Source of the DNA: Kineosporia mesophila
GTDB lineage: Bacteria > Actinomycetota > Actinomycetes > Actinomycetales > Kineosporiaceae
Length of the DNA: 64,000 nucleotides
NCBI RefSeq assembly: GCF_021129235.1
Contig: NZ_JAJOMA010000004.1
Location: forward strand, 248,001-312,000
Direction: 5' to 3'
Below the pieces are notes generated by a model. It was not told the origin of the DNA. It was given only the letters and a program-made list of their open reading frames with translations, and made no database searches. Numbering within the stretch: the stretch's first letter is position 1; each line of letters starts with the position of its first letter. Of this stretch, positions 21,652 through 38,907 are shown piece by piece. Position numbers and translations under genes: made by a program.

Positions 21652-23754
21652 TTACTCGCCGCGAACCTTCTTGATGATCTCTTCCGCAACGTTCCGGGGA
21701 ACCTCTGCGTAAGAGTCGAACTGCATGGTGTAAACGGCACGTCCCTGCGTCTTGCTGCGCAGGTCACCGACGTAGCCGAACATCTCCGACAGCGGAACCG
21801 TGGCCTTGACGACCTTGGCGCCGCTGACATCCTCCATGGCCTGGATCTGACCGCGACGGGAGTTCAGGTCGCCGATCACGTCACCCATGTACTCGATCGG
21901 GGTACGCACCTCGACTGCCATCATCGGCTCAAGGAGCACGGGGCTGGCCTTGCGGGCAGCCTCCTTCAGCACCATTGAGCCGGCGACCTTGAACGCCATC
22001 TCGGACGAGTCGACGTCGTGCGCCGCACCGTCCAGCAGGGTGGCCTTGATGCCCACCAGCGGGTAACCCGCCAGGATGCCGAACTGCATGGCGTCCTGGA
22101 TACCAGCATCCACGCTCGGAATGTATTCGCGCGGGATGCGGCCACCGGTGACCTTGTTCTCGAACTCGTAGAACACGCCCTCGGACGTGTCCATCGGTGC
22201 GATCGTCACCTGGACCTTGGCGTACTGGCCCGAGCCACCGGTCTGCTTCTTGTGCGTGTAGTCGTACTTCACGACCTCCTTGCGGATGGTCTCTCGGTAC
22301 GCCACCTGCGGCTTGCCGACGTTGGCCTCGACCTTGAACTCGCGGCGCATGCGGTCCACCAGGATGTCCAGGTGGAGCTCGCCCATGCCGGCGATGATGG
22401 TCTGCCCGGTCTCGTCGTCCTGACGGACCTGGAAGGTCGGGTCTTCCTCGGCGAGCTTCTGGATCGCGGTGCCGAGCTTCTCCTGGTCGCCCTTGGTCTT
22501 CGGCTCGATAGCAACCGAGATGACCGGCTCCGGGAAAGTCATCGACTCCAGGACGATCGGGTTCGTCGGGTCTGCGAGGGTCTCACCGGTGGTGGTGTCC
22601 TTCAGACCGATGACCGCGTAGATGTGGCCCGCAGCAGCCTCGTCGACCGGGTTCTCCTTGTTGGAGTGCATCTGGAAGATCTTCCCGATGCGCTCCTTCT
22701 TGCCCTTGGTCGAGTTGATGAGCTGCGCGCCGCTCGCCACCTTGCCGGAGTAGACCCGGATGTAGGTGAGCTTCCCGAAGAACGGGTGCGAGGCGATCTT
22801 GAAGGCCAGCGCCGAGAACGGAGCCTCGTTGTTGGCCGCGCGGGTGATCACGGCCTCTTCGTCGTTGAGCGGGTGACCCTCGACGTCGGGGACGTCCAGC
22901 GGGGTCGGCAGATAGTCGATCACGGCGTCGAGCATGGGCTGAACGCCCTTGTTCTTGAACGCCGAACCGCACAGAATCGGGTTGACCTCGCTGGAGATCG
23001 TCAGCTTCCGGATCGCGCCCTTGATCTCCTCGGGCGTGAGGCCTTCGCCGCCGAAGAATTTCTCGAGCAGCGCCTCGTCAGACTCAGCGACCGTCTCGAG
23101 CATCTTCTGACGCCACTCCTCGGCCTTCTCCTGAAGGTCGGCCGGGATCTCCTCGATCTCGTACGCCTCGCCCTTACCCGTATCGCCACGCCAGGTCAGC
23201 GCGCGCATGTGGATCAGGTCGATGACGCCGGTGAAGTCGGACTCAGCACCGATCGGGATCTGGATGACCAGCGGCTTGGCACCGAGACGATCGATGATCG
23301 TCTGGACCGTGAAGTAGAAGTCCGCACCCAGCTTGTCCATCTTGTTGACGAAGCAGATGCGGGGCACGTCGTACTTGTCAGCCTGCCGCCAGACCGTCTC
23401 GGACTGCGGCTCGACACCCTCCTTGCCGTCGAACACAGCGACCGCACCGTCGAGGACGCGCAGGTTGCGCTCGACCTCGACCGTGAAGTCGACGTGCCCG
23501 GGGGTGTCGATCAGGTTGATCTGGTTGCCTTCCCAGAAACAGGTGGTGGCAGCAGACGTGATCGTGATGCCACGTTCCTGCTCCTGCTCCATCCAGTCCA
23601 TCGTGGCGGCGCCGTCGTGGACCTCACCGATCTTGTAGTTGATCCCGGTGTAGAACAGGATCCGCTCAGTGGTGGTGGTCTTGCCGGCGTCGATGTGAGC
23701 CATGATGCCGATGTTGCGGACCTTGTTGAGGTCCGTCAGCACGTCTTGTGCCAC
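21652..23754 (-). CDS. fusA: Elongation factor G
   Basis: EF-G drives translocation. The G domain starts [20 protein letters not shown]; the effector region [19 protein letters not shown] and [10 protein letters not shown] follow. Domains II to V extend to the C-terminus, and the domain IV loop has [21 protein letters not shown] choose GTG 23754 ([14 protein letters not shown]), preceded by GAGAGG at eight bases; the ATG six codons earlier has no such signal. The product is 700 residues. Confidence 0.96.
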   Translation of the reverse strand: MAQDVLTDLNKVRNIGIMAHIDAGKTTTTERILFYTGINYKIGEVHDGAATMDWMEQEQERGITITSAATTCFWEGNQINLIDTPGHVDFTVEVERNLRVLDGAVAVFDGKEGVEPQSETVWRQADKYDVPRICFVNKMDKLGADFYFTVQTIIDRLGAKPLVIQIPIGAESDFTGVIDLIHMRALTWRGDTGKGEAYEIEEIPADLQEKAEEWRQKMLETVAESDEALLEKFFGGEGLTPEEIKGAIRKLTISSEVNPILCGSAFKNKGVQPMLDAVIDYLPTPLDVPDVEGHPLNDEEAVITRAANNEAPFSALAFKIASHPFFGKLTYIRVYSGKVASGAQLINSTKGKKERIGKIFQMHSNKENPVDEAAAGHIYAVIGLKDTTTGETLADPTNPIVLESMTFPEPVISVAIEPKTKGDQEKLGTAIQKLAEEDPTFQVRQDDETGQTIIAGMGELHLDILVDRMRREFKVEANVGKPQVAYRETIRKEVVKYDYTHKKQTGGSGQYAKVQVTIAPMDTSEGVFYEFENKVTGGRIPREYIPSVDAGIQDAMQFGILAGYPLVGIKATLLDGAAHDVDSSEMAFKVAGSMVLKEAARKASPVLLEPMMAVEVRTPIEYMGDVIGDLNSRRGQIQAMEDVSGAKVVKATVPLSEMFGYVGDLRSKTQGRAVYTMQFDSYAEVPRNVAEEIIKKVRGE

Positions 23755-23831
23755 GTCGATCGCCTCTCTCATGAGGTTTCAGTTCCGCCGGGGAATTTCC
23801 CGCAGTGCTTCACTGCCGGGATTTCCCGGCG

Positions 23832-23866
23832 CCACTGTGGCCGCCGGATTCCGGCGGCCGCAGTGG
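23832..23866 (-). terminator. Hairpin between rpsG and fusA
   Basis: CCACTGTGGCCGCCGG pairs with CCGGCGGCCGCAGTGG, a 16-pair stem with one G-T pair and the three-base loop ATT. It is 24 bases below the rpsG stop and 78 above the fusA start. It may attenuate or process the str-operon mRNA. Confidence 0.55.
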
Positions 23867-23889
23867 TGGGTAGATGACTACCGGCTGAA

Positions 23890-24360
23890 TTACCAGCGGT
23901 AGTGAGCGAACGCGCGGTTGGACTCCGCCATCTTGTGCGTGTCCTCGCGACGCTTGACCGCCGCGCCGAGGCCGTTACTCGCGTCCAGAATCTCGTTCAT
24001 CAGACGGTCGGTCATCGTCTTCTCCCGGCGGGCCCGGGAGTAGCCGACGAGCCAGCGCAGCGCCAGGGTGGTGGAGCGACCGGCCTTGACCTCGACCGGA
24101 ACCTGGTAGGTCGCGCCACCCACACGGCGGCTGCGGACCTCGAGGGCCGGCTTCACGTTGTCCAGCGCACGCTTGAGCGTGATGACCGGGTCGTTGCCGG
24201 TCTTGTCGCGGCAACCCTCCAGCGCTTCGTAGACGATCTTCTCGGCGGTGGACTTCTTACCGTCGAGCAGGATCTTGTTCACCAGCTGGGTGACCAGCGG
24301 CGAGCCGTACACGGGGTCGACGACGAGCGGCCGCTTCGGGGCCGGGCCCTTGCGGGGCAT
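23890..24360 (-). CDS. rpsG: 30S ribosomal protein S7
   Basis: S7 (156 residues) organises the 16S 3' domain and contacts E-site t[23 protein letters not shown] and [20 protein letters not shown] are diagnostic, and it ends [14 protein letters not shown]. It overlaps rpsL by one base (TAATG). Confidence 0.97.
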   Translation of the reverse strand: MPRKGPAPKRPLVVDPVYGSPLVTQLVNKILLDGKKSTAEKIVYEALEGCRDKTGNDPVITLKRALDNVKPALEVRSRRVGGATYQVPVEVKAGRSTTLALRWLVGYSRARREKTMTDRLMNEILDASNGLGAAVKRREDTHKMAESNRAFAHYRW

Positions 24361-24734
24361 TAGCTCTTCTCCTTCTTCGCGCCGTAACGGCTGCGAGCCT
24401 GCTTACGGTTCTTGACACCCTGGGTGTCGAGCGAGCCGCGGATGATCTTGTACCGGACGCCGGGAAGGTCCTTCACACGGCCGCCGCGGACGAGCACGAT
24501 CGAGTGCTCCTGCAGGTTGTGACCGACACCCGGGATGTACGCCGTGACCTCGATCTGGGAGGTCAGCTTGACACGCGCGACCTTACGCAGAGCGGAGTTC
24601 GGCTTCTTCGGCGTGGTTGTGTACACACGCGTGCACACACCGCGGCGCTGGGGGCTGCCCTTGAGAGCAGGGGTCTTGGTCTTGCTGACCTTGTCCTGCC
24701 GGCCCTTTCGGACCAGCTGCTGGATCGTGGGCAC
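24360..24734 (-). CDS. rpsL: 30S ribosomal protein S12
   Basis: S12 (124 residues) monitors codon-anticodon pairing. [20 protein letters not shown] opens the protein. [16 protein letters not shown] carries the lysine that mutates in streptomycin resistance, and [12 protein letters not shown] the second; both look wild type. I use GTG 24734, preceded by GGAG, because an earlier open frame has no homology. It heads the str operon. Confidence 0.96.
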   Translation of the reverse strand: MPTIQQLVRKGRQDKVSKTKTPALKGSPQRRGVCTRVYTTTPKKPNSALRKVARVKLTSQIEVTAYIPGVGHNLQEHSIVLVRGGRVKDLPGVRYKIIRGSLDTQGVKNRKQARSRYGAKKEKS

Positions 24735-24831
24735 CGGTTCTCCGAACTCTCTGCTCGCTTGTGCTACCTGACTTGCTGGGTGGTGCTGGTGTTGCTGTGT
24801 CCGGATCGTCGCGAACGACCTTGCGGCCGCA

Positions 24832-24852
24832 CCCCGCGCTCGGGCGTGTCGC
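24832..24852 (-). promoter_or_regulatory. Ribosomal-leader motif, copy C (upstream of rpsL)
   Basis: The sense strand reads GCGACACGCCCGAGCGCGGG plus G, 19 of 21 bases identical to copies A and B. The two changes fall in the putative loop of the CCCG-N4-CGGG hairpin, so the stem is kept. It lies 98 bases before the rpsL start and 131 bases below the -10 box. Confidence 0.6.
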
Positions 24853-24982
24853 GATCCTCGCGATATTGCCCGGCGACGTCCCGCGGGATGGGAGCTTCGC
24901 TTGCGCACTACACACGCTGACAGCTTCCGGACCGCCAGGAGGGCACGCGCGGCAGCCCAAGAGAACTCGGGCACGAACTGTG

Positions 24983-25012
24983 AGGCTACCCGCTGGCCCG
25001 CGCGAGCGTCAA
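24983..25012 (-). promoter_or_regulatory. Promoter of the rpsL-rpsG-fusA-tuf operon
   Basis: The minus strand shows TTGACG (25007-25012), an 18-base spacer and TAGCCT (24983-24988), a good match to the vegetative sigma factor consensus of actinobacteria. It would produce a leader of about 240 bases. Confidence 0.65.
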
Positions 25013-25193
25013 AACGGCCCGCACTCGGGTCAGGGGCTGCTCCCCTGTCTCATCCGTCCGGTGGCGGGTGAACCCGGCCGGACGCCGGACCCACCCCACA
25101 CCCACGGTCCCCAACCGCCCCGCGCGCCGGTTTTGTTCCTCTACGGGAACCGGAGCACGGAGACAGCCGGGAATCGACATCAGTTCTGCTACC

Positions 25194-29069
<3,876 letters not shown>

Positions 29070-29198
29070 GACGTGCCTGCTTTCTCCTGGGTGGTTCTTA
29101 ATTTTTTACTGACCGGACTTCTCAGTCCGTGGTGAGCGGGAGGCCGGCGCGGCCCGCATCCTTCCAATTGACACGGGCCGCGCGGCGCTACTTCCGGC

Positions 29199-32675
<3,477 letters not shown>

Positions 32676-32771
32676 GAGGGGTCCTTCCACGGGCCTGCGG
32701 GCGTAACGTGCGCGCGCTCTGGATTCTCCCGCGAATCGACGCTCGGAGGGCAGAGGTCAGCGCAAAGGCTC

Positions 32772-32802
32772 ACCCTACCGGAAAATGGCCAGGACTGTCT
32801 AA
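32772..32802 (-). promoter_or_regulatory. Candidate rpoB promoter
   Basis: On the minus strand TTAGAC (32797-32802) and TAGGGT (32772-32777) lie 19 bases apart, about 100 bases before the rpoB start. The -10 box is good; the -35 box and spacing are only fair. Confidence 0.4.
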
Positions 32803-33170
32803 CCGGCATTTCAGCCGGTGCTGGCAACTCAGCACGTCGCCGTTCGGAGCTTGGCGCAGACGATGGGCGTAGCCCGGCTCACCTGCATCTTCACGCTCTA
32901 CGGCGGTGCTTGCAGAAAGAGCATGACAAGCGCTCAGACCAGCGTCAACCCCACGCGCCGCGACATTCCGGTGACCGGTGCGCCGACTTTGCGTCGACTT
33001 CCGGTCACACTCGCGGACCACGAACGGTGCAGAGCCACATCATCCGGAGGAACGAGCCTGCTACCTGGCCGTTCGGCCGATCGGGTGACAGGGCGAACCC
33101 AGAGCTTCAAGAGGTACGGGACGACGACCGGTGCGCGACGACCGGTGCGATGTGAATCATCCCAAAGCAG

Positions 33171-33205
33171 CGGTTCCCCGCACCGCCGGGCGGTACGGGG
33201 AACCG
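33171..33205 (-). terminator. rplJ-rplL terminator
   Basis: CGGTTCCCCG pairs with CGGGGAACCG, and inner ACCG/CGGT extends the stem. On the minus strand the stem is followed by CTGCTTTGGGATG. It lies 33 bases below the rplL stop and may be partly read through to rpoBC. Confidence 0.75.
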
Positions 33206-33213
33206 TGGAGCAT

Positions 33214-33232
33214 GCCCGGCGGTGTGCCGGGC
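33214..33232 (-). terminator. Small hairpin just below rplL
   Basis: GCCCGGC and GCCGGGC pair around GGTGT, five bases below the rplL stop, directly before the larger terminator. The tandem arrangement suggests mRNA 3'-end protection or attenuation. Confidence 0.5.
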
Positions 33233-33237
33233 GGAGA

Positions 33238-33618
33238 TCACTTCAGGGTGACGGTGGCGCCGGCGCCCTCGAGGGCAGCCTTGGCCTTCTCCGCAGCGTC
33301 CTTGGCGACCTTCTCGAGGACGGCCTTCGGGGCGCCGTCGACCAGGTCCTTGGCTTCCTTCAGACCCAGGCTCGTGAGGCCACGGACCTCCTTGATGACC
33401 TGGATCTTCTTGTCACCGGCCGCCTCGAGGATGACGTCGAACTCGTCCTGCTCCACAGCGGCCTCGGCCGGAGCGGCGCCACCGGCGGCGGCCACGGCAA
33501 CCGGGGCGGCGGCGGTGACGTCGAAGGTCTCCTCGAACGCCTTCACGAACTCGGAGAGCTCGATCAGGGTCAGTTCCTTGAAGGCGTCGAGCAGTTCGTC
33601 GGTGCTGAGCTTCGCCAT
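33238..33618 (-). CDS. rplL: 50S ribosomal protein L7/L12
   Basis: L7/L12 (126 residues) forms the flexible stalk that recruits translation GTPases. The N-terminal dimerisation part ([20 protein letters not shown]) is followed by an Ala-rich hinge and a C-terminal domain with [20 protein letters not shown] and [16 protein letters not shown]. The ATG at 33618 gives the standard length; the frame extends 15 codons upstream without family similarity. Confidence 0.97.
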   Translation of the reverse strand: MAKLSTDELLDAFKELTLIELSEFVKAFEETFDVTAAAPVAVAAAGGAAPAEAAVEQDEFDVILEAAGDKKIQVIKEVRGLTSLGLKEAKDLVDGAPKAVLEKVAKDAAEKAKAALEGAGATVTLK

Positions 33619-33732
33619 GGTGGCTATCCCTTTCGGTACTGCGTTGCGAGACATGCTCCGCAACGAGGTCTGGAGAAGTGGATCTGCTGCGCAGGATCCA
33701 GATGAATCAGGTGGTGCGGGACTGACCTGAGG

Positions 33733-34299
33733 TCAGGCCTCCACGGTCTCGGCCGCGGTCTCGCTCTCGGCAGCTGCGGGAGCGCCTTCGGCCTGCTTCG
33801 CCCGGAGGGCGTCGACAGTCCGGACCGTCTTGGAGAGCGGGGCGTTGAAGAGGACGGCGGCCTTGGTGAGGGACGCCTTCATCGCGCCGGCCATCTTGGC
33901 CAGCAGCACCTCGCGGGACTCCAGGTCGGCGAGCTTGCGCACCTCGTCGGCGGTCAGCGGGTTGCCGTCAAGGAAACCGCCCTTGACGACCAGCGCCGGG
34001 TTCGCCTTCGAGAAGTCACGCAGGCTCTTGGCCACCTCGACCGCGTCACCGGTGACGAACGCGACCGCGCTCGGACCGGCCAGCTCGCCGTCGAACGCCG
34101 TGACGCCGGCGTTCTGCGCGGCCAGCTTCGTCAGCGTGTTCTTGGTGACCGTGTAGGTCGCGTGCTCCGCGATGCTCTTACGCAGCTGCGTGAGCTGGGA
34201 GACGGTCAGTCCTCGGTACTCGGTCAGGACCGCGGCGTTGGAACCGCGGAACTTCTCGGTGAGTTCTGCGATCGTCGCAGCCTTGTCTGCCCGTGCCAT
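33733..34299 (-). CDS. rplJ: 50S ribosomal protein L10
   Basis: L10 (188 residues) anchors the L7/L12 stalk and can bind its own leader [23 protein letters not shown] and the motif [19 protein letters not shown] are typical, with a C-terminal acidic Ala/Glu tail. It precedes rplL by 114 bases. Upstream is a 242-base leader with a strong hairpin. Confidence 0.96.
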   Translation of the reverse strand: MARADKAATIAELTEKFRGSNAAVLTEYRGLTVSQLTQLRKSIAEHATYTVTKNTLTKLAAQNAGVTAFDGELAGPSAVAFVTGDAVEVAKSLRDFSKANPALVVKGGFLDGNPLTADEVRKLADLESREVLLAKMAGAMKASLTKAAVLFNAPLSKTVRTVDALRAKQAEGAPAAAESETAAETVEA

Positions 34300-34349
34300 G
34301 GGACTCCTTCACTTCTGTTGCCGGTGCGGTCACGGCCCCAGACGTGCGA

Positions 34350-34377
34350 AACGCCCCGCGCAGATGCACGGGGCGTT
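34350..34377 (-). terminator. Terminator-like hairpin in the rplJ leader
   Basis: AACGCCCCG and CGGGGCGTT pair perfectly with an inner GC/GC. On the minus strand it is followed by TCGCACG, and it ends 51 bases above rplJ. It may be the attenuator of an L10-type autoregulatory leader, or simply end the upstream signalling operon. Confidence 0.5.
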
Positions 34378-34515
34378 GAGAAGTCTTCCACCCACCAGGG
34401 GCAGAGCAATCAAAGCCGATCCGGACACCTACGCAGGTCGCCCACGCAATGGCGGGACCTTAGGCCGAACTCGGTAGAGGACGGCGACCGGCGATCTTTG
34501 GCTACGTCAAGAGTA
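34378..34515 (-). promoter_or_regulatory. Putative L10 leader and promoter region
   Basis: The minus strand has TTGACG at 34505-34510, then AGCCAAAGATCGCCGGTCGC, which resembles the conserved part of actinobacterial rplJ leaders as I remember them. A clear -10 box is not visible. Autoregulation by L10(L12)4 is known for the family but is only inferred here. Confidence 0.35.
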
Positions 34516-34541
34516 CGGGGCAAGAGGGCTCAGAACAAAAT

Positions 34542-34964
34542 TCAGCGCCGGGGCAGCCGGACGACGCTCACGAAGAAGTCGTCGATGTGCCGGACCACCT
34601 TCACGAACTGCTCGAAATCCACCGGCTTGGTCACGTAGGCGTTGGCGTGCAGGTCGTAGCTGTGCAGCACGTCTTCCTCGGCCTCCGAGGTGGTCAGCAC
34701 CACCACCGGGATCTGCCGCAGCTGCGGGTCGTCCTTGACCTGGGCCAGCACCTCGCGGCCGTGCACCTTCGGCAGGTTCAGGTCGAGCAGGATCAGGTCG
34801 GGCGTCAGTGCGTCGGTGTACGCACCCCGCTTGTAGAGGAAGTCCAGGGCCTGGGCCCCGTCCCCCACCACGTTCAGCCGGCTGGCGACACCGGTGCCCT
34901 CCAGGGCCTCCTGCGTCATCAGGACATCGCCCGGGTCGTCCTCGACCAGCAGGATCGCTATCAA
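34542..34964 (-). CDS. Rcp1-like single-domain response regulator
   Basis: This 140-residue protein is one receiver domain with no output domain. Acidic residues EDD at 8-10, the phospho-acceptor Asp61 in [15 protein letters not shown] and Lys113 in TKPVDF are all present. The long insert [19 protein letters not shown] is typical of Rcp1-type regulators of phytochrome-like kinases. It starts with TTG 34964, preceded by GAAGG, and overlaps the histidine kinase stop as TTGA. It is the probable partner of that kinase; the third gene's receiver could compete for phosphoryl groups. Confidence 0.85.
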   Translation of the reverse strand: MIAILLVEDDPGDVLMTQEALEGTGVASRLNVVGDGAQALDFLYKRGAYTDALTPDLILLDLNLPKVHGREVLAQVKDDPQLRQIPVVVLTTSEAEEDVLHSYDLHANAYVTKPVDFEQFVKVVRHIDDFFVSVVRLPRR

Positions 34965-36634
34965 CGCGTCACCTTCACCGTGGGCTCGAGCTCCAGCACC
35001 TTCAGGTCGGAGCTGACCGGCAGCGTCCAGCGGATGGTGGTGCCCGGGCCGTCCTGGCCCGGCTGCCAGACGCCGTCCCGGGGCTGCGCCAACGGGCCGG
35101 CGGGCGGCGGCTCGACCCAGATCTTCCCGCCGTGGTATTCGATGATCTTCTTGCACATGGCCAGCCCGATGCCGGTGCCCCCGTAGGCCTCCTTGGCGTG
35201 CAGGCGCTGGAAGATCAGGAAGACCCGGTCGGCGTACTCCTGCTCGATGCCGATGCCGTTGTCGGAGCAGGTGAACTCCCAGAACTCACCGTCCCGCCGG
35301 GCGGCGATCCGGATCCGGGGGGCCGCGCCGGCCCGGAACTTGATCGCGTTGCCGATCAGGTTCTGCATCACCTGGGTCAGCAACGGCGCCTCACCGTGCA
35401 CCACCGGCAGGTCGTCGGCGGTGATCTCGGCCGCCGACTCCTCCTTGGCCGTCTCCAGGTTCAGCAGCGCGTTCTCCAGGCACTCGGACAGGTCCACGTC
35501 TGCGGAGGGCGCGCTGAGCCGGCCCACCCGGGAGAACTCCAGCAGGTCGTTGATCAGCTGCTGCATGCGCTTGGCGCCGTCCACCGCGAAGTGGATGTAC
35601 TGGTCGGCCCGGTCGTCGAGCTGCCCGCCGTAGCGCCGCTGCAGCATCTGGCAGAAGCTCGCCACCTTGCGCAGCGGCTCCTGGAGGTCGTGCGAGGCGA
35701 CGTAGGCGAACTGCTCGAGCTCCCGGTTCGACCGCTGCAGCTCTTGCGTCTGGTCCTCGAGGATCGCCCTTGCCTGCAGCGTCTCGCGCCGGGCCTGCTC
35801 GGCCTGTTCGACCTCGGTGATCAGCCGGTGCCGCATCATCTCGACGTCGGCGCCCAGCTGCACGAACTCCGGCGGCCCGATGCCGATGACCTGATGGCCC
35901 AGCTCACCGTCGGCCACGATCCGGGCCTCACCGGCCAGGAACGCCACCGGCCGGCTCACCCAGCGCCGCATCAGGATCCACAGCACCAACCCGGCGATCA
36001 GGCAGATGATCGCGCTGAGCACACCAATGGCAAATCCCAGGTTGGTCACGTCGGCCAGGTGGACGGCGGCCTTCTCCCGCTCCGGGCGAAGAGTATTGAT
36101 GGTCTCGGTGTAGGCGCTCCTGAAGTTGTCGAAGAGCCGGCGCCCCTCGTTGACGTCTGCCGGCGTGAGGTTCGCGCCGCTGTCGATCAACTGGATCATC
36201 GGGGCGGCCCAGTCCTCGTACCAGATCCGGGCAGCCTCCTCGGCCTCCTGCATCTTCGGCACTGCGCGGGTGTCGGGCAGCACCTTGCTCAGGTCGCCGG
36301 AGACCGGGTGAGCCCAGGGCTGGCCGGATTCGTTCAGGGGCTTGAGCGAGGCCTTGTCGTGGGTCAGCGCATAGCCGCGGATCGCGGTCTCGGAGTCGAG
36401 CATCCCGATGAAGTAGTTCTGCGACGAGCGCAGGCCGGTGTAGTAGTCCCGGACCACCTCGCGCTGCACCTGCCGGGTCTCCAGCAGGGTCACCACGGCC
36501 GCGGTGACCACCCCGGTGAGCAGCGCCACGACCACGACCAGGGCGGCGGCGATGCGGCCGTGGACACCCCAGACCCGGGGCTGCCGGACCCGGTCCCACC
36601 GGGTGTTGCCGGTCACGGTCTGCGTCTGCGTCAC
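34961..36634 (-). CDS. CHASE3-type membrane histidine kinase
   Basis: This 557-residue sensor has a helix at about 27-50, an extracytoplasmic helical region (52-195) of CHASE3 type with [20 protein letters not shown], a second helix at about 199-222, and a HAMP linker. HisKA follows with the phospho-acceptor His315 in [13 protein letters not shown]. The ATPase shows NLIGNAIKF (N box), DNGIGI (G1) and GGTGIGLA (G2). The signal is unknown. It lies 13 bases below the PP2C gene and overlaps the response regulator, so all three form one operon. Confidence 0.9.
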   Translation of the reverse strand: MTQTQTVTGNTRWDRVRQPRVWGVHGRIAAALVVVVALLTGVVTAAVVTLLETRQVQREVVRDYYTGLRSSQNYFIGMLDSETAIRGYALTHDKASLKPLNESGQPWAHPVSGDLSKVLPDTRAVPKMQEAEEAARIWYEDWAAPMIQLIDSGANLTPADVNEGRRLFDNFRSAYTETINTLRPEREKAAVHLADVTNLGFAIGVLSAIICLIAGLVLWILMRRWVSRPVAFLAGEARIVADGELGHQVIGIGPPEFVQLGADVEMMRHRLITEVEQAEQARRETLQARAILEDQTQELQRSNRELEQFAYVASHDLQEPLRKVASFCQMLQRRYGGQLDDRADQYIHFAVDGAKRMQQLINDLLEFSRVGRLSAPSADVDLSECLENALLNLETAKEESAAEITADDLPVVHGEAPLLTQVMQNLIGNAIKFRAGAAPRIRIAARRDGEFWEFTCSDNGIGIEQEYADRVFLIFQRLHAKEAYGGTGIGLAMCKKIIEYHGGKIWVEPPPAGPLAQPRDGVWQPGQDGPGTTIRWTLPVSSDLKVLELEPTVKVTR

Positions 36635-36647
36635 TGAAGGTCTCTCG

Positions 36648-37844
36648 TCACTGGAATTCCCGGGGCCACTGCACGGCGATCACCGCGACGTCATCGGGCA
36701 GCTCTCCCCCGTGCGCGCCCTGCACCCGGTCGAGCAGGTCGTCCACCACGTCCGCCCCGTCGTCACTGATCGTGCGGCTGGACCGGGCCAGCTCGAGCAG
36801 ACCGGGCACGCCCAGCTCGTGCGGCATGCCGTGGCCACGGGAACCCTCGACCAGGCCGTCGGTGTAGAAGAGCAGCCGCCAGCGGGTGGGCAGGGTGATC
36901 TTGCGGCCCCGCCAGGCCCCCGGCGGGAGGAGCCCGAGCGCCAGGCTGGCCGGGTCACCCGGCAGCGGCGTGGGCACCGGGTCGAGCAGGACCGGCGGCA
37001 GGTGGGCCGCGAGCCACAGGTGCGCGGTGAGCCGGTCGGCGTCGATCACGCAGAGCGTGGCCTGCACGAAGATCTCGTCCGAGCGCCGCTCCCGGATCAG
37101 CACGTCTTCCAGCACCGGCAGCAGGCGGTTCGGGTCGACCCCGGCCATCACCAGCGCCCGCCAGGCGACGCGCAGGCTGACCCCGAGCGCGGCCTCTTCC
37201 GGCCCGTGCCCGGCGACGCCGCCGATCAGCACGAAGACCCGGCCGTCGGGAGCCTCGACCACGTCGTAGAAGTCGGCGCCGAGCAGGTCACCGGACTGCG
37301 GCCGGTAGCGCGCGGTGACGCCGAGGGCAGGGTCGCGGGTCTGGGTGAGCGGCAGCAGGCCACGCTCCAGACGGGCGTACTCCCCGGCCCGCACCTCGCT
37401 GGCGTAGAGCTGGCGGGACTGCTCCTCGGCCCGGCGGCGCTCCATCGCATAACGGATCGCCCGGCTCAGCAGCTCGCCGTCGACCTGGCCCTTGACCAGG
37501 TAGTCCTGTGCCCCGGCGGCGACTGCGGCGGCGCCGGAGCGCTCGTCGTCCAGGCCGGTGAAGCAGATGACCGCGACGTCGGAGGCCTCGTCGAGCAAGG
37601 CATGCACGACGCCGAGGCCCTGCCCGTCGGGCAAGCCGAGGTCGAGCAGGACGCAACCGAAGCGGCTACGGCGCAGCAGGTCGCGAGCCTGCTTGAGACT
37701 GCGGGCGCGAACGATCTCGAAGTCACTGCCGGCGAGGTCCAGAAGGTCCTCGACGATCAGCGCATCACCGTCGTCGTCCTCGACGAGCAGCAGCCTGCTC
37801 TCCGAGCGTGCCGCCGGCTCTTCCAGTCGTTCAGTTTCGTACAC
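36648..37844 (-). CDS. Receiver-PP2C (SpoIIE/RsbU-type) phosphatase, altered motif
   Basis: The protein (398 residues) joins a receiver domain (16-130, phospho-acceptor Asp68 in LLDLGLPDG) to a SpoIIE-type PP2C domain (about 165-395). Such phosphatases usually dephosphorylate anti-anti-sigma factors. GADFYD, FYTDGLVEG and DDVAVIAV motifs are present, but the usual GDVxGHG reads GGVAGHG: a metal-binding Asp is replaced by Gly209, so activity may be altered or lost. I choose GTG 37844 because GGAGG precedes it by four bases. It is first in the operon with the kinase and small regulator. Confidence 0.88.
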   Translation of the reverse strand: MYETERLEEPAARSESRLLLVEDDDGDALIVEDLLDLAGSDFEIVRARSLKQARDLLRRSRFGCVLLDLGLPDGQGLGVVHALLDEASDVAVICFTGLDDERSGAAAVAAGAQDYLVKGQVDGELLSRAIRYAMERRRAEEQSRQLYASEVRAGEYARLERGLLPLTQTRDPALGVTARYRPQSGDLLGADFYDVVEAPDGRVFVLIGGVAGHGPEEAALGVSLRVAWRALVMAGVDPNRLLPVLEDVLIRERRSDEIFVQATLCVIDADRLTAHLWLAAHLPPVLLDPVPTPLPGDPASLALGLLPPGAWRGRKITLPTRWRLLFYTDGLVEGSRGHGMPHELGVPGLLELARSSRTISDDGADVVDDLLDRVQGAHGGELPDDVAVIAVQWPREFQ

Positions 37845-38017
37845 CGGGCCTCCGCCCCACACTTTTGTGCACAGCAAACGGCGCTGGGGCCCGGCTGCTG
37901 GACCCTCACCAGGGACAGGTGTATCCCCGTCTGGCGCCGCGCCGATTAACCCTACCTTGCGGATCAGTAGAAATTACCCCTGCCAGATGCTGATGATGCG
38001 CTTTAGTGATCATGAGA

Positions 38018-38050
38018 AAGGCCCCGTTCGCAGAACGCGAACGGGGCCTT
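38018..38050 (-). terminator. rplA terminator
   Basis: AAGGCCCCGTTCGC and GCGAACGGGGCCTT form a 14-bp stem around AGAAC, and on the minus strand CTTTCTCAT follows. It lies 58 bases below the rplA stop and separates the ribosomal genes from the signalling operon. Confidence 0.85.
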
Positions 38051-38108
38051 CCATCAGGTCGTTGCCCCGGGCGTCAGGCGCCCGGGTTCATGCCGGTGCG
38101 GAACAGGC

Positions 38109-38819
38109 TCAGGCCTGGTCCTCGACCAGCACGCGCACCTGGGTCGGGTCGACCGGGATGCCCGGGCCCATGGTGGTGGTCATGGTCGCCTTCTTCAGGT
38201 AGCGACCCTTCGCGGCGGACGGCTTGAGGCGCATGACCTCGTCGATCGCGGCCGCGTAGTTCTGCACCAGCTGGGTCTCGGTGAACGAGGTCTTCCCGAT
38301 GATGAAGTGCAGGTTGGCGTGCTTGTCGGTGCGGAACTCGATCTTTCCGCCCTTGATCTCCTCGACCGCCTTGGCGACGTCCATCGTCACCGTGCCGGTC
38401 TTCGGGTTCGGCATCAGGCCACGCGGGCCCAGCACCTTACCCAGACGCCCGACCTTGCCCATCAGGTCGGGGGTGGCGACGACGGCGTCGAAGTCGAGGA
38501 AGCCGCCCTGGATCTTCGTGATCAGGTCGTCGGAGCCGACGATGTCGGCGCCCGCGGCCTCGGCCTGCGCGGCACGGTCACCGGTGGCGAAGACCAGCAC
38601 CCGGACGGTCTTGCCGGTGCCGTTCGGCAGGTTCACGGTGCCGCGGACCATCTGGTCGGCCTTACGGGGGTCGACACCCAGGCAGAACGCGACCTCGACG
38701 GTGGCGTCGTACTTGGTGCTCGACGTCTCCTTGGCCAGCTTGACCGCGTCGACCGGGGAGTACAGCTCAGAGCTGTCGATCTTCTCCGCCGCTGCGCGGT
38801 AGGACTTGCTGCGCTTCAT
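38109..38819 (-). CDS. rplA: 50S ribosomal protein L1
   Basis: L1 (236 residues) forms the mobile L1 stalk at the E site. [20 protein letters not shown], the motif [20 protein letters not shown] and [18 protein letters not shown] are diagnostic. It follows rplK by 88 bases and ends with a strong terminator, so rplJ-rplL must be transcribed separately. Confidence 0.97.
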   Translation of the reverse strand: MKRSKSYRAAAEKIDSSELYSPVDAVKLAKETSSTKYDATVEVAFCLGVDPRKADQMVRGTVNLPNGTGKTVRVLVFATGDRAAQAEAAGADIVGSDDLITKIQGGFLDFDAVVATPDLMGKVGRLGKVLGPRGLMPNPKTGTVTMDVAKAVEEIKGGKIEFRTDKHANLHFIIGKTSFTETQLVQNYAAAIDEVMRLKPSAAKGRYLKKATMTTTMGPGIPVDPTQVRVLVEDQA

Positions 38820-38907
38820 GGTTCTCCTCCTGGAGAGGTTGTGGTCGACGGACCGCGCTCGGCCCTGCCACGTGGTGCTGTGAAAAAAGTTCAGTACGGG
38901 GAGGGAC

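Larger units (their letters stand above)
24735..25193 (-). other. 459-base rpoC-rpsL intergenic region
   Basis: No gene is supported. It contains the rpsL promoter (24983-25012) and the third leader motif (24832-24852). Near the rpoC end CCGGTT and AACCGG with an inner GTTCC/GGAAC (about 25128-25152) could form a weak stem downstream of rpoC; I do not call it a terminator. Confidence 0.6.
32676..33237 (-). other. 562-base rplL-rpoB intergenic region
   Basis: No gene is supported. It contains two hairpins downstream of rplL (33171-33205, 33214-33232), a promoter candidate (32772-32802), and a small stem ACCGGC-atttca-GCCGGT near 32801-32818 that overlaps the promoter. Confidence 0.6.

Noticed and set aside
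34350-34377. Riboswitch in the rplJ leader
   Set aside because: Only a terminator-like hairpin and a fragment resembling an L10 leader are visible; no metabolite aptamer can be recognised.
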